Positions 34,140-41,017 of a stretch of DNA of 64,000 nucleotides are shown piece by piece. Origin of the DNA: an uncultured Pseudomonadales bacterium (GTDB lineage Bacteria; Pseudomonadota; Gammaproteobacteria; Pseudomonadales; Azotimanducaceae); the NCBI GenBank assembly GCA_958296195.1, contig OY282455.1, positions 1,674,001 to 1,738,000 on the forward strand, read 5' to 3'. The number at the start of each line of letters is the position of its first letter. Position 1 is the first letter of the stretch. The notes below the pieces were generated by a model. It was not told where the DNA came from. It made no database searches and saw only the letters and a program-made list of their open reading frames with translations. The translations under genes and the position numbers were made by a program.

Positions 34140-34676
34140 ATGCACATCTTAGTGCAAGGCGCTCGCTGGTGTTCGGCCTACAGGAGCCATCAGCCGGGGA
34201 GCGCGAGGGGCCGCGCCCCTCGCAGGAAAGAGTTTCAGCCGGGGAGCGCGAGGGGTGCGCCCCTCGCAGGAAAGAGTTTCAGCCGCAACTTCACGGATGA
34301 TTTCCTCGACAAGAGAACCCTCCACAGCGAGCCCGGCGACTTGATTGGCGACGTTTACGTTCAGGGCGCGGCATCCGGCACTGCAAGATATCAAGCGGAC
34401 CTCGCCATGGACGTCAACGGCTTCGTGGTGGTGCCGGTAGCGGTGGAGGCAACCGGGAAGCTCTACCTGTTCTCCCTGAAATACCGCGAGGGCTTCGCCG
34501 ACTCATCCATCAAGAGAACGGAATTGGCCGGCTTCGTGGCGCTTGACGGGATCGAGGCTGTGTCCGCATCGCGGGACGGCGCCTTCATTCGGCTTGCGGT
34601 GCTGCAGCCGGGCGGCGTTGCGGATGTTTCCTTCCGCGTTGCCGATGACGGGGGATTCATGAAGCTGAACGGCTAG
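34140..34676 (+). CDS. Hypothetical protein with repeat-derived N-terminus
   Basis: The last ~130 residues (from NFTDDFLDKRTLHSEPGDLI) read as a genuine beta-rich domain, for example VNGFVVVPVAVEATGKLYLF and RVADDGGFMKL. The first ~50 residues are translated from two copies of a 45-base palindromic repeat, so the true start is uncertain; TTG or ATG codons further in (ATG 34409) are possible. I do not recognise the family. It may be the 3' end of a gene truncated when the repeat or island arrived. It is divergent from the helicase. Confidence 0.4.
   Translation: MHILVQGARWCSAYRSHQPGSARGRAPRRKEFQPGSARGAPLAGKSFSRNFTDDFLDKRTLHSEPGDLIGDVYVQGAASGTARYQADLAMDVNGFVVVPVAVEATGKLYLFSLKYREGFADSSIKRTELAGFVALDGIEAVSASRDGAFIRLAVLQPGGVADVSFRVADDGGFMKLNG
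34191..34279. repeat. Tandem 45/44-bp palindromic repeats
   Basis: Two head-to-tail copies (34191-34235 and 34236-34279), each containing a strong hairpin. In copy 1 it is GCGAGGGGC-CGC-GCCCCTCGC, with 9-bp arms at 34203-34211 and 34215-34223. In copy 2 the arms are 8 bp around TGCG, so the copies differ at the loop as if by compensated change. A third copy begins with CAGCC at 34280. They look like REP/MITE-type elements at the island's internal boundary. Confidence 0.85.
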
Positions 34677-34747
34677 TTCGCTCATTTGGCGGCATCTTTC
34701 TCGCCAATCACCGAGGGTCTTGGTGGTCGCATTGAAATTGCGCCGCC

Positions 34748-34825
34748 GACTGGAAGGCCATTGCGGCGCGGATTGGGGTGCATCCGTCCACCGTGCGCCG
34801 CGAACTGCGCCGGAACCCAGCCTGA
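34748..34825 (+). pseudogene. IS30-type transposase remnant (HTH only)
   Basis: The frame DWKAIAARIGVHPSTVRREL followed by RRNPA and a stop is the N-terminal helix-turn-helix signature of IS30-family transposases. Nothing of the DDE domain is visible. This is a fossil of a mobile element between the two defence modules. Confidence 0.6.
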
Positions 34826-34888
34826 ACGGATCGGAAACGCCCATGAGGTGTACTATGGCGTCAGAACACAACCAGCCCGAAATTGCAC

Positions 34889-34916
34889 TTGATGCTTGAA
34901 TTCTAGGGGCTATTAT
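34889..34916 (+). promoter_or_regulatory. Promoter of the HEPN/KGGVGR/P-loop operon
   Basis: TTGATG (34889-34894), a 16-base spacer and TATTAT (34911-34916). The -10 sits inside the small dyad GGGG-CTATTAT-CCCC, which could serve as an operator. The predicted start of transcription is only about 17 bases before ATG 34940, so the mRNA leader is very short and has no clear Shine-Dalgarno. Confidence 0.5.
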
Positions 34917-34939
34917 CCCCTCCACATTTGGCAAAACCG

Positions 34940-35377
34940 ATGTCGAGTCTCCCCTTGATTCACCCGGCAGACTTCTCCAACTCCCATATCCGGCACTGGC
35001 GGGACGCCGAGTTCCTGTTCGGCGCGAAGCGTTGGGCCAACGCCGACCAGCTCTACGGATTCAGCGCGGAATGCGGCCTAAAGGCCGTCATGGTCACAAA
35101 CGGACTGTCGATAGATGGGAAGGGAAGCCCCCGAGCCAAGAAATATAAGACGCACATTAACGATCTCTGGGACGCATTCCATGCCTTCATTGAGGGCCGA
35201 CAGACTGGCAACCTGCTGCAGCACCTGCCCCGCTCCAATCCGTTTAGGTCATGGTCGCATCACAACCGCTATGCGAGCGGCAGTCACTTTGACAAGAACG
35301 CTGTAGGTCCGCATCGCGATGCTGCGCGGCAGGTCCACAGATTCTATCTGCGGCTGAAGGTAAACGGCCATGTCTGA
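34940..35377 (+). CDS. HEPN-like protein, first gene of a three-gene cassette
   Basis: A 145-residue helical protein. SHIRHWRDAEFLFGAKRWANADQLYGF and SAECGLKAVMV match the first helices of HEPN/MNS-like proteins (growing tissue of R/K-rich helices with a Tyr-x-x-x-x-Cys pattern). A canonical RX4-6H RNase motif is not certain; HHNRYASGSH and VGPHRDAARQVH are the nearest candidates. ATG 34940 is preferred to TTG 34928. Its stop overlaps the next start by 8 bases. It would be the RNase-like or sensor subunit of the cassette; that is inference. Confidence 0.55.
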   Translation: MSSLPLIHPADFSNSHIRHWRDAEFLFGAKRWANADQLYGFSAECGLKAVMVTNGLSIDGKGSPRAKKYKTHINDLWDAFHAFIEGRQTGNLLQHLPRSNPFRSWSHHNRYASGSHFDKNAVGPHRDAARQVHRFYLRLKVNGHV

Positions 35378-36641
35378 GAACTTCGTCCGTTTCGACTCCA
35401 CTCTTGTTCGGGTCATCGACACCTTCAGGTACCCGAGGTCGGAGGCAATCGAGCGCATCTACATCATTCGGGACTTGTATGGCAAAGTGCGAATAGCTGT
35501 AGCGGATACGGCCGAAGGGAAGGACGACTCTCAAAGGTCGTTAAAAGAAAACGCTAATATCCTCCATCAGAGGTTGGGCGCCCACAGCTATCCCCCGGAA
35601 GAAGCCCTATTGTTCCTGGAAGCTGATCTGATCGAAGAACTCCACCGAGATGCTCGCGAGATCGGCAACAAGGTGTATTGGGTGGATCGCTTGCTAACCG
35701 GGCGCGACTGGTGGACTGTGAACAGCGGCGACCCAAGCACGACCACCTACACATTGCATTCGATAAAGGGCGGCGTCGGCCGCAGCACCTCCGCCGCCAT
35801 CCTGTCGTGGCATTTGGCGCGACGTGGGGAAAACGTGCTGGTTGTGGATTTGGATTTGGAGTCGCCCGGCATCTCCTCCGCTATGCTCGACCGCTCTTCA
35901 CAGCCAGAGTTAGGCGTGGTCGATTGGTTCGTTGAGGACCTAGTGGGACAAGGTGGCCATGTGGTTGAACGCATGGTCGCCACTCCTTCATGGCACAGCG
36001 ACCTGCGCGGCGATGTTTGCGTGGTGCCGGCGCATGGGGCGCAGCCTAGCGAATATTTGGCCAAACTCGGGCGCGTTTACATGGACACGAATGAACGATG
36101 GACCATGCGCCTCCAGCGTATGCTCGACGCTCTGCGGAAAGCCGTGGAACCGACCATCGTGTTGCTGGAAAGCCGCAGCGGGCTCCACGACATCGCCGCC
36201 GCAACCGTGACCGACCTCAACGCCCATGTAATGCTGTTCGCCACCGACGCGGAATCGCACTGGGAAGATTATGGCATCCTGTTCGAACACTGGCGCAAGC
36301 AGGAGCTGGCGGGCGTGATTAGGGACCGACTGTCCATCGTCTCCGGCTTGACCCCAGACATAGACACCGAAGCGTACATCGCTCGCTTTCGGGAAAAATC
36401 ATGGGTTCTCTTCCAAGACCACCTTTACGACGCCATAGACTCCCCCGACGACCGCGGGGGCTTTGCCTACGATCTCCTCGATCATCATGCGCCGCATGAT
36501 CCATTTGTCGTCAATTGGACACGCGGCTTGGCCGCCGGCGCCTCGCTTCGCACGATCGAGGGGTCAGCTGTCGAACAGGCGTACAGCAGCTTTCTTAGAC
36601 GCTTCGACGAACTCTTGCACGTCAATCGGGTGGGTTTGTGA
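35370..36641 (+). CDS. KGGVGR-motif variant AAA ATPase (MinD/ParA-like)
   Basis: A 423-residue protein. Residues 1-120 are an unassigned domain. A SIMIBI-class ATPase follows with deviant Walker A HSIKGGVGRSTSAA (KGGVGRST at 133-140) and VLVVDLDLESPGISSAML (acidic pair at 160/162). In MinD/ParA the motif is KGGVGKT; here the P-loop lysine is Arg while the signature Lys remains. This distinguishes the KGGVGR family and suggests binding or slow hydrolysis rather than fast cycling. A further ~230 residues include VLLESRSGLHDIAAATVTDL. It overlaps both neighbours, so the three genes are translationally coupled. Confidence 0.8.
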   Translation: MSENFVRFDSTLVRVIDTFRYPRSEAIERIYIIRDLYGKVRIAVADTAEGKDDSQRSLKENANILHQRLGAHSYPPEEALLFLEADLIEELHRDAREIGNKVYWVDRLLTGRDWWTVNSGDPSTTTYTLHSIKGGVGRSTSAAILSWHLARRGENVLVVDLDLESPGISSAMLDRSSQPELGVVDWFVEDLVGQGGHVVERMVATPSWHSDLRGDVCVVPAHGAQPSEYLAKLGRVYMDTNERWTMRLQRMLDALRKAVEPTIVLLESRSGLHDIAAATVTDLNAHVMLFATDAESHWEDYGILFEHWRKQELAGVIRDRLSIVSGLTPDIDTEAYIARFREKSWVLFQDHLYDAIDSPDDRGGFAYDLLDHHAPHDPFVVNWTRGLAAGASLRTIEGSAVEQAYSSFLRRFDELLHVNRVGL

Positions 36642-38092
36642 GCGACGACCGCGACACATTGCGAAGTGCGCTTGCACGATTGCCCGATGGCACCAGTCAC
36701 GGCGAAACACCTGATCCAGAACATGTGTACTTCCCCCAATCGCACCTAAAGGCGCTGCACCCGGACGTTGTTGTTGTGACAGGCATGCGCGGCGCCGGCA
36801 AGACCTTTTGGTGGGGAGCCTTGCAGAACACTGCTGTGCGCACACTGATAGGGGATCAGCACACTCGCGCCAAGGTGAACGAGAACACTGTCTTGAAGAC
36901 CGGGTTTGGCGTTCGGCCAGCGGTCGAAGAATATCCGAGCAAAGACGTCATCAGTCAGCTTGCCAAGAGCGGAGCGGAGCCGAGATTGATCTGGCGAACG
37001 GTGCAAGCTTGGCAAGTCGCGCCAGCGGACCACCCTCTCCGAAGCGAGGGCAACTGGGTGTCTCGAGTGGCTTATGTTCGGGCGTCGCCGGAGGCGGTGG
37101 ACCGCCTTTTTCAATTGCAAGATGCGAAATTCGACAACGAAGGGCGCTATTGCCTTGTCGCCTATGATGCTCTGGACCGAAGCGCCGACGATTGGAGAGG
37201 CATGTACCAGCTCATTCGCGGACTGCTGTTAATGGCTCTTGAAATGCGTTCCTATCGACGGCTTCGCGCCAAAATCTTTCTGCGATCCGACCAGTTCAAC
37301 GAAGCGGCGATAGGTAACTTCCCCGATGCGTCCAAGGTGCTGGCCTCCGCAGTTGACCTGAGCTGGCCTCGCCGAGAGCTTTACGGGTTGCTTTGGCACC
37401 AACTAGGCAATGCAACAACGGCCTCTGCGGAAATTCGTCCGATGCTCCACCGGGAGCATTGGCGATGCGTGATCGTCCGCGACCGTCCCATTTGGCAGGT
37501 TCCCCGCCCGCTGCTGTTCGAAGATGCGATCCAACGGAGCGTCTTTCACAACATCGCGGGCGAGTGGATGGGTAGAGATCGCCGTCGGGGATTCCCCTAC
37601 ACATGGATTCCGAACCACCTTGGCGACACCGAGGGGCAGGTCAGTCCCCGGTCGTTCATCGCCGCCCTACGGTTGGCGGCTGAGGACACGCAAAACCAGC
37701 ATCCCGATCACACCCACGCGCTGCATTATGAGAGCGTAAAGCGCGGCGTCCAGGCCGCTTCGACAATTCGCGTAAGGGAACTCCGGGAGGACTACCCGTG
37801 GGTGGACCGTCTGATGACGGGCCTGCAGGGCTTGGTCGTGCCCTGCAGCTTCAGTGACATCGCCAAGCGGTGGGCCGAAACGGACGCCTTAAGCAAACTA
37901 CGCGAGGAGGTGGAGGAAGAAGGCATCAAGCTTCCGCCAAGCCACATTGACAACGGTCCGAGCGGTGTACGTCTGGACTTGGAGTCGCTGCGGATATTCC
38001 TGCGGATGTTCGATGGTCGCGTAAACGTCCCCGACGTGTTCAGAGTGGGCTACCGTCTCGGACGGCGCGGAGGAGTCCGACCAGTCCAATAG
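36638..38092 (+). CDS. P-loop ATPase, third gene of the KGGVGR cassette
   Basis: A 484-residue P-loop NTPase with Walker A VVVTGMRGAGKTFWW (GMRGAGKT at 49-56) and a likely Walker B YCLVAYDALDR near residue 170. The strand AKIFLRSDQF follows. The C-terminal 200 residues are helical with a winged-helix-like end (LRIFLRMFDGRVNVPDVF). It looks like a STAND/KAP-type switch ATPase, but no named family was recognised. GTG start overlaps the previous stop as GTGA. It lacks transmembrane segments. Confidence 0.72.
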   Translation: MSDDRDTLRSALARLPDGTSHGETPDPEHVYFPQSHLKALHPDVVVVTGMRGAGKTFWWGALQNTAVRTLIGDQHTRAKVNENTVLKTGFGVRPAVEEYPSKDVISQLAKSGAEPRLIWRTVQAWQVAPADHPLRSEGNWVSRVAYVRASPEAVDRLFQLQDAKFDNEGRYCLVAYDALDRSADDWRGMYQLIRGLLLMALEMRSYRRLRAKIFLRSDQFNEAAIGNFPDASKVLASAVDLSWPRRELYGLLWHQLGNATTASAEIRPMLHREHWRCVIVRDRPIWQVPRPLLFEDAIQRSVFHNIAGEWMGRDRRRGFPYTWIPNHLGDTEGQVSPRSFIAALRLAAEDTQNQHPDHTHALHYESVKRGVQAASTIRVRELREDYPWVDRLMTGLQGLVVPCSFSDIAKRWAETDALSKLREEVEEEGIKLPPSHIDNGPSGVRLDLESLRIFLRMFDGRVNVPDVFRVGYRLGRRGGVRPVQ

Positions 38093-38378
38093 CCGAGGCT
38101 GGCCCTGATCGCCGAGCGATCGGACCTTTTCGGGGCTCGGGAGAGAATCTGTTTGCCAAGGGCCGTCGCCAAACACCCTTAAACTCCACCCAGCAGTTCC
38201 TTACTGAGGGATTGGGGGTCTTCTCCCCGGCAATGTCCTTTCCCTGAAATTTCTGTAGCTATTTCCGCAGCGACCCTTTAGAATCCTGCGCCCGGCTCCG
38301 CGAGAGGGGCCGAACTCCTTGCTTCACGCAGCGGGCTGCCGTAGGCGGAAGCGGAACGACACCGGAAGGAGAACCACT

Positions 38379-39164
38379 GTGCGGCATTATGAAGTCGTGT
38401 TCCTAGTGCATCCCGATCAGAGCGATCAGGTGCGCGGCATGATCGAGCGCTACCAAAGCCTCGTCGAGCGCTGGGCCGGCAAGGTGCATCGCTTGGAGGA
38501 CTGGGGCCGGCGGCAACTCGCCTACTCCATCGCCAAGATGCACAAGGCGCACTATGTGTTGATGAACATCGAAATCAGCCAAGAGGGGCTGGCGGAGCTC
38601 GAAAGCGCCTTCAAGTTCAACGATGCGGTGCTGCGCAACCTGGTCATCCGGCGCAAGGGGCCGGTCCTGGGCGACTCGAAAATCTACGAAGAGGAAATGA
38701 AGGAGCAGGAACGGGAGCGGGAGCAGCGAAAGGCGGCGGCCGCCCAGAAATCCTCCGCTGAGGGGCCACCCGAATCCCAAGCCAAGGAGGAGGCCGTCCA
38801 AGAGGGCGAGGCTTCCTCCAAACCGGAAGAGCCCCCAGAGGAAGGCGTTGAAGGTGACGCAGAGGTGGCGGAGGCCGAGGCAGCCGCCTCCGAAGACGTT
38901 GCAGCAACGGAGGGCGAGGCTTCCCCCGAACCTGAGTCGCCCCCGGCGAAAGGCGATGCAGTAGGCGGCGCTGAGGCGGCGGAGGCCGCAGCGGCCGCCC
39001 CTGAAGACGTTGCAACACCGAAGGCGCAGCCCGATACGGCGTTGGCCGCGGGGGAGGCCGAGGCCATCGCCTCCGAAGACGTTGCTGCAGCAAAGGATGA
39101 AGGCGCGGATGCGGCGGAGTCCGCTCCGGCATCCCCAGAACCCGAGGCGGAGAAAGGCGCATGA
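38379..39164 (+). CDS. rpsF: 30S ribosomal protein S6 with long acidic tail
   Basis: Residues 1-105 are a standard S6 ([53 protein letters not shown]). GTG 38379 with GGAAGGAG before it is the start, as S6 begins M-R-H-Y-E. Normal S6 ends at 100-135 residues. This one continues through a charged helix ([20 protein letters not shown]) into about 130 residues of Ala/Glu/Pro/Ser repeats, about 261 residues in total. The repeats share EDVA, EGEAS and PEPE units. It is first in the rpsF-rpsR-rplI operon. Confidence 0.95.
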   Translation: MRHYEVVFLVHPDQSDQVRGMIERYQSLVERWAGKVHRLEDWGRRQLAYSIAKMHKAHYVLMNIEISQEGLAELESAFKFNDAVLRNLVIRRKGPVLGDSKIYEEEMKEQEREREQRKAAAAQKSSAEGPPESQAKEEAVQEGEASSKPEEPPEEGVEGDAEVAEAEAAASEDVAATEGEASPEPESPPAKGDAVGGAEAAEAAAAAPEDVATPKAQPDTALAAGEAEAIASEDVAAAKDEGADAAESAPASPEPEAEKGA

Positions 39165-39382
39165 GGCAAAGATTCCGACACAAGAAGTTCGCCTCCAAGG
39201 CGGACCCAAAGCAGCTGGACTACAAGGACTTGGCTTTGCTGAAGCAGTTTTTGGGCGAGACCGGCAAGATCGTGCCGAGCCGCATCACCGGCGCCTCCGC
39301 CAAGTTCCAGCGGCAATTGACAACCGAAATCAAGCGGGCCCGCTATCTGGCCCTGCTGCCCTACACGGATCAACACAAATGA
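39161..39382 (+). CDS. rpsR: 30S ribosomal protein S18
   Basis: A 73-residue protein with the S18 core [41 protein letters not shown] and [12 protein letters not shown]. It binds 16S rRNA next to S6. Its ATG overlaps the rpsF stop as ATGA. Confidence 0.97.
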   Translation: MRQRFRHKKFASKADPKQLDYKDLALLKQFLGETGKIVPSRITGASAKFQRQLTTEIKRARYLALLPYTDQHK

Positions 39383-39392
39383 GGGCGGGCCG

Positions 39393-39839
39393 TTGAACAT
39401 CATTCTGCTCGAACCCATCAGCAATCTCGGCGGCCTTGGCCAGGAAGTCTCGGTCAAGCCGGGCTTCGCCCGGAACTATCTGCTGCCGCAAAGCAAGGCC
39501 GTGCGCGCCACCGAAGAAAACCGACGGATATTCGAGGAGCGGCGGGCGGAACTGGCCAAGGCGGCCCACGACCGGCTGGCCTTCGCCGAGGAGCGGGCCA
39601 AGCAGCTTGAGGAAGCCAACGTCACCATCGTGGTCAAGGCCGGGGACGAGGGCAAGCTGTACGGGTCGGTCGGCGCCCAGGAAATTGCCCAAGCCTTAAC
39701 CGAGCAGGGGGTTGAGGTGCATAAGCGGGAGGTCATCCTGTCCGAAGGCGCTTTCCGCGTCTTGGGGGACTACGAAGTCACGCTGCAACTGCATTCAGAG
39801 GTGTCGGTTGCCACGCCCATTTCCATCGTCGCGGAATAA
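39393..39839 (+). CDS. rplI: 50S ribosomal protein L9
   Basis: A 148-residue protein with the N-terminal L9 domain (MNIILLEPISNLGGLGQEVS; VKPGFARNYLLPQSKAV), the long connecting helix and a C-terminal domain (GKLYGSVGAQEIAQAL; VATPISIVAE). TTG 39393 is the only plausible start. It follows rpsR by ten bases. Confidence 0.96.
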   Translation: MNIILLEPISNLGGLGQEVSVKPGFARNYLLPQSKAVRATEENRRIFEERRAELAKAAHDRLAFAEERAKQLEEANVTIVVKAGDEGKLYGSVGAQEIAQALTEQGVEVHKREVILSEGAFRVLGDYEVTLQLHSEVSVATPISIVAE

Positions 39840-39878
39840 CTCCGCTTTTCGTCCGGGTCCGCAACTAGGGCAACCTTC

Positions 39879-39896
39879 AGCGGCCAAGAGGCCGCT
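39879..39896 (+). terminator. Hairpin after rplI
   Basis: AGCGGCC-AAGA-GGCCGCT forms a 7-bp GC-rich stem with a tetraloop, extendable by TTC/GAA past one unpaired base. There is no U-run after it, so it could be a Rho-independent-like end or an mRNA 3' stabiliser. Confidence 0.5.
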
Positions 39897-39935
39897 CGAA
39901 TAGGTGCGCAACCTAGCCCGGCCTATACTTGGCCA

Positions 39936-40433
39936 ATGGCTTCCCCAGCAGCTTCCAAACAGCGGCCGGTGCCCGCGGCAACCATTGCCCGCAATCGGCG
40001 GGCCAGCCACGACTACGCGCTGGAGGAGCGCTTTGAAGCCGGCTTGGTGCTGCAAGGCTGGGAGGTCAAGAGCATCCGCGCCGGCAAGGCCCAGCTAGTG
40101 GACAGCTACGTGCTGCTGCGCGATGGCGAGGCTTGGCTCTTCGGCGCCCACATCGCGCCGCTGGCCAGCGCCTCCACCCATGTTGCGGCAGACCCCCAAC
40201 GCAGCCGCAAGCTGCTGCTGCACAGCCGCGAACTCGCCCGCATCTTCACCGCCACCCAAGCCAAGGGCTACACCTGCGTCGCCACGGCAATGTACTGGAA
40301 ACACAATCGGGTCAAGTGCGAAATCGCCCTGGGCAAGGGCCGCAAGCTGCACGACAAACGCGCCGCCAGCCGCGACCGGGACTGGCAGCGGCAAAAGGCG
40401 CAACTGCTCAAGCAGGGCCGCCGCCGGCAATGA
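39936..40433 (+). CDS. smpB: SsrA-binding protein SmpB
   Basis: A 165-residue tmRNA-binding protein. It has the beta-barrel signature [40 protein letters not shown] and [20 protein letters not shown]. The basic C-terminal tail [18 protein letters not shown] inserts into the empty decoding channel. tmRNA itself was not seen in the window. Confidence 0.96.
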   Translation: MASPAASKQRPVPAATIARNRRASHDYALEERFEAGLVLQGWEVKSIRAGKAQLVDSYVLLRDGEAWLFGAHIAPLASASTHVAADPQRSRKLLLHSRELARIFTATQAKGYTCVATAMYWKHNRVKCEIALGKGRKLHDKRAASRDRDWQRQKAQLLKQGRRRQ

Positions 40434-40487
40434 CCTCTTGCCGGCGTTTACCTGCCTGGCGGTACCGGCGGCTTAGGCACAGCGCTT

Positions 40488-40982
40488 CTATCGGCGCGGC
40501 GTTGCGCCGACGCTGCGCCGCCAGTGAATCATTTCGATGGCCGCAGCCGCAGCCTCCAGGCCCTTGTTGAACTCGTCGTCCCCGGCCCGGGCTTCGGCGT
40601 GCTCGATCTTCAGCACCGGCAGCACCTCCACCACCACCGGGCGGCGATAGCGCTGCATCACCTCCCCTAGGCCCCTCATGCATTCGTTGGTGATCATCTC
40701 GAAGTGCAGGGTCTCGCCCTTGAGGATGACGCCGAAGCAGATGAGGGCGTCGATTTCCTGGCCCTCGTCCAAGGCGAGCAAATCGGCCGCCGCCAAGGGC
40801 AACTCCAGGGAACCGGGCAGGCGATGCACCTCAATGCGTTCGTAGCCGTGCCGCCGCAGAGCCGCCTCACAGGCGTTGGACAGGCTGTCCACCAAGTGCG
40901 GATACCACTTGGACTTGAGGATGGCGATACGGCCGGGGTTTTCTATGGCCGGCAACCCGGCCAGATTTGCAGTGGTCTTCAT
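40488..40982 (-). CDS. ribH: 6,7-dimethyl-8-ribityllumazine synthase-like protein
   Basis: A 164-residue lumazine-synthase-fold protein. ILKSKWYPHLVDSLSNACE, HRLPGSLELPLAAADLL and CFGVILKGETLHFEMITNEC contain the substrate loop and the general-acid His. The usual GVLT(T/C)DT segment is replaced by PVLKIEHAEARAG, as in the RibH2-like subgroup. It joins the ribitylaminouracil and dihydroxybutanone-phosphate precursors in riboflavin synthesis. No other rib gene is adjacent. It lies upstream of and co-oriented with no obvious partner except ptsP. Confidence 0.85.
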   Translation of the reverse strand: MKTTANLAGLPAIENPGRIAILKSKWYPHLVDSLSNACEAALRRHGYERIEVHRLPGSLELPLAAADLLALDEGQEIDALICFGVILKGETLHFEMITNECMRGLGEVMQRYRRPVVVEVLPVLKIEHAEARAGDDEFNKGLEAAAAAIEMIHWRRSVGATPRR

Positions 40983-41017
40983 TGCAAGGCTGCGCCTCCA
41001 GCAAGCGTCAGTCGGGC

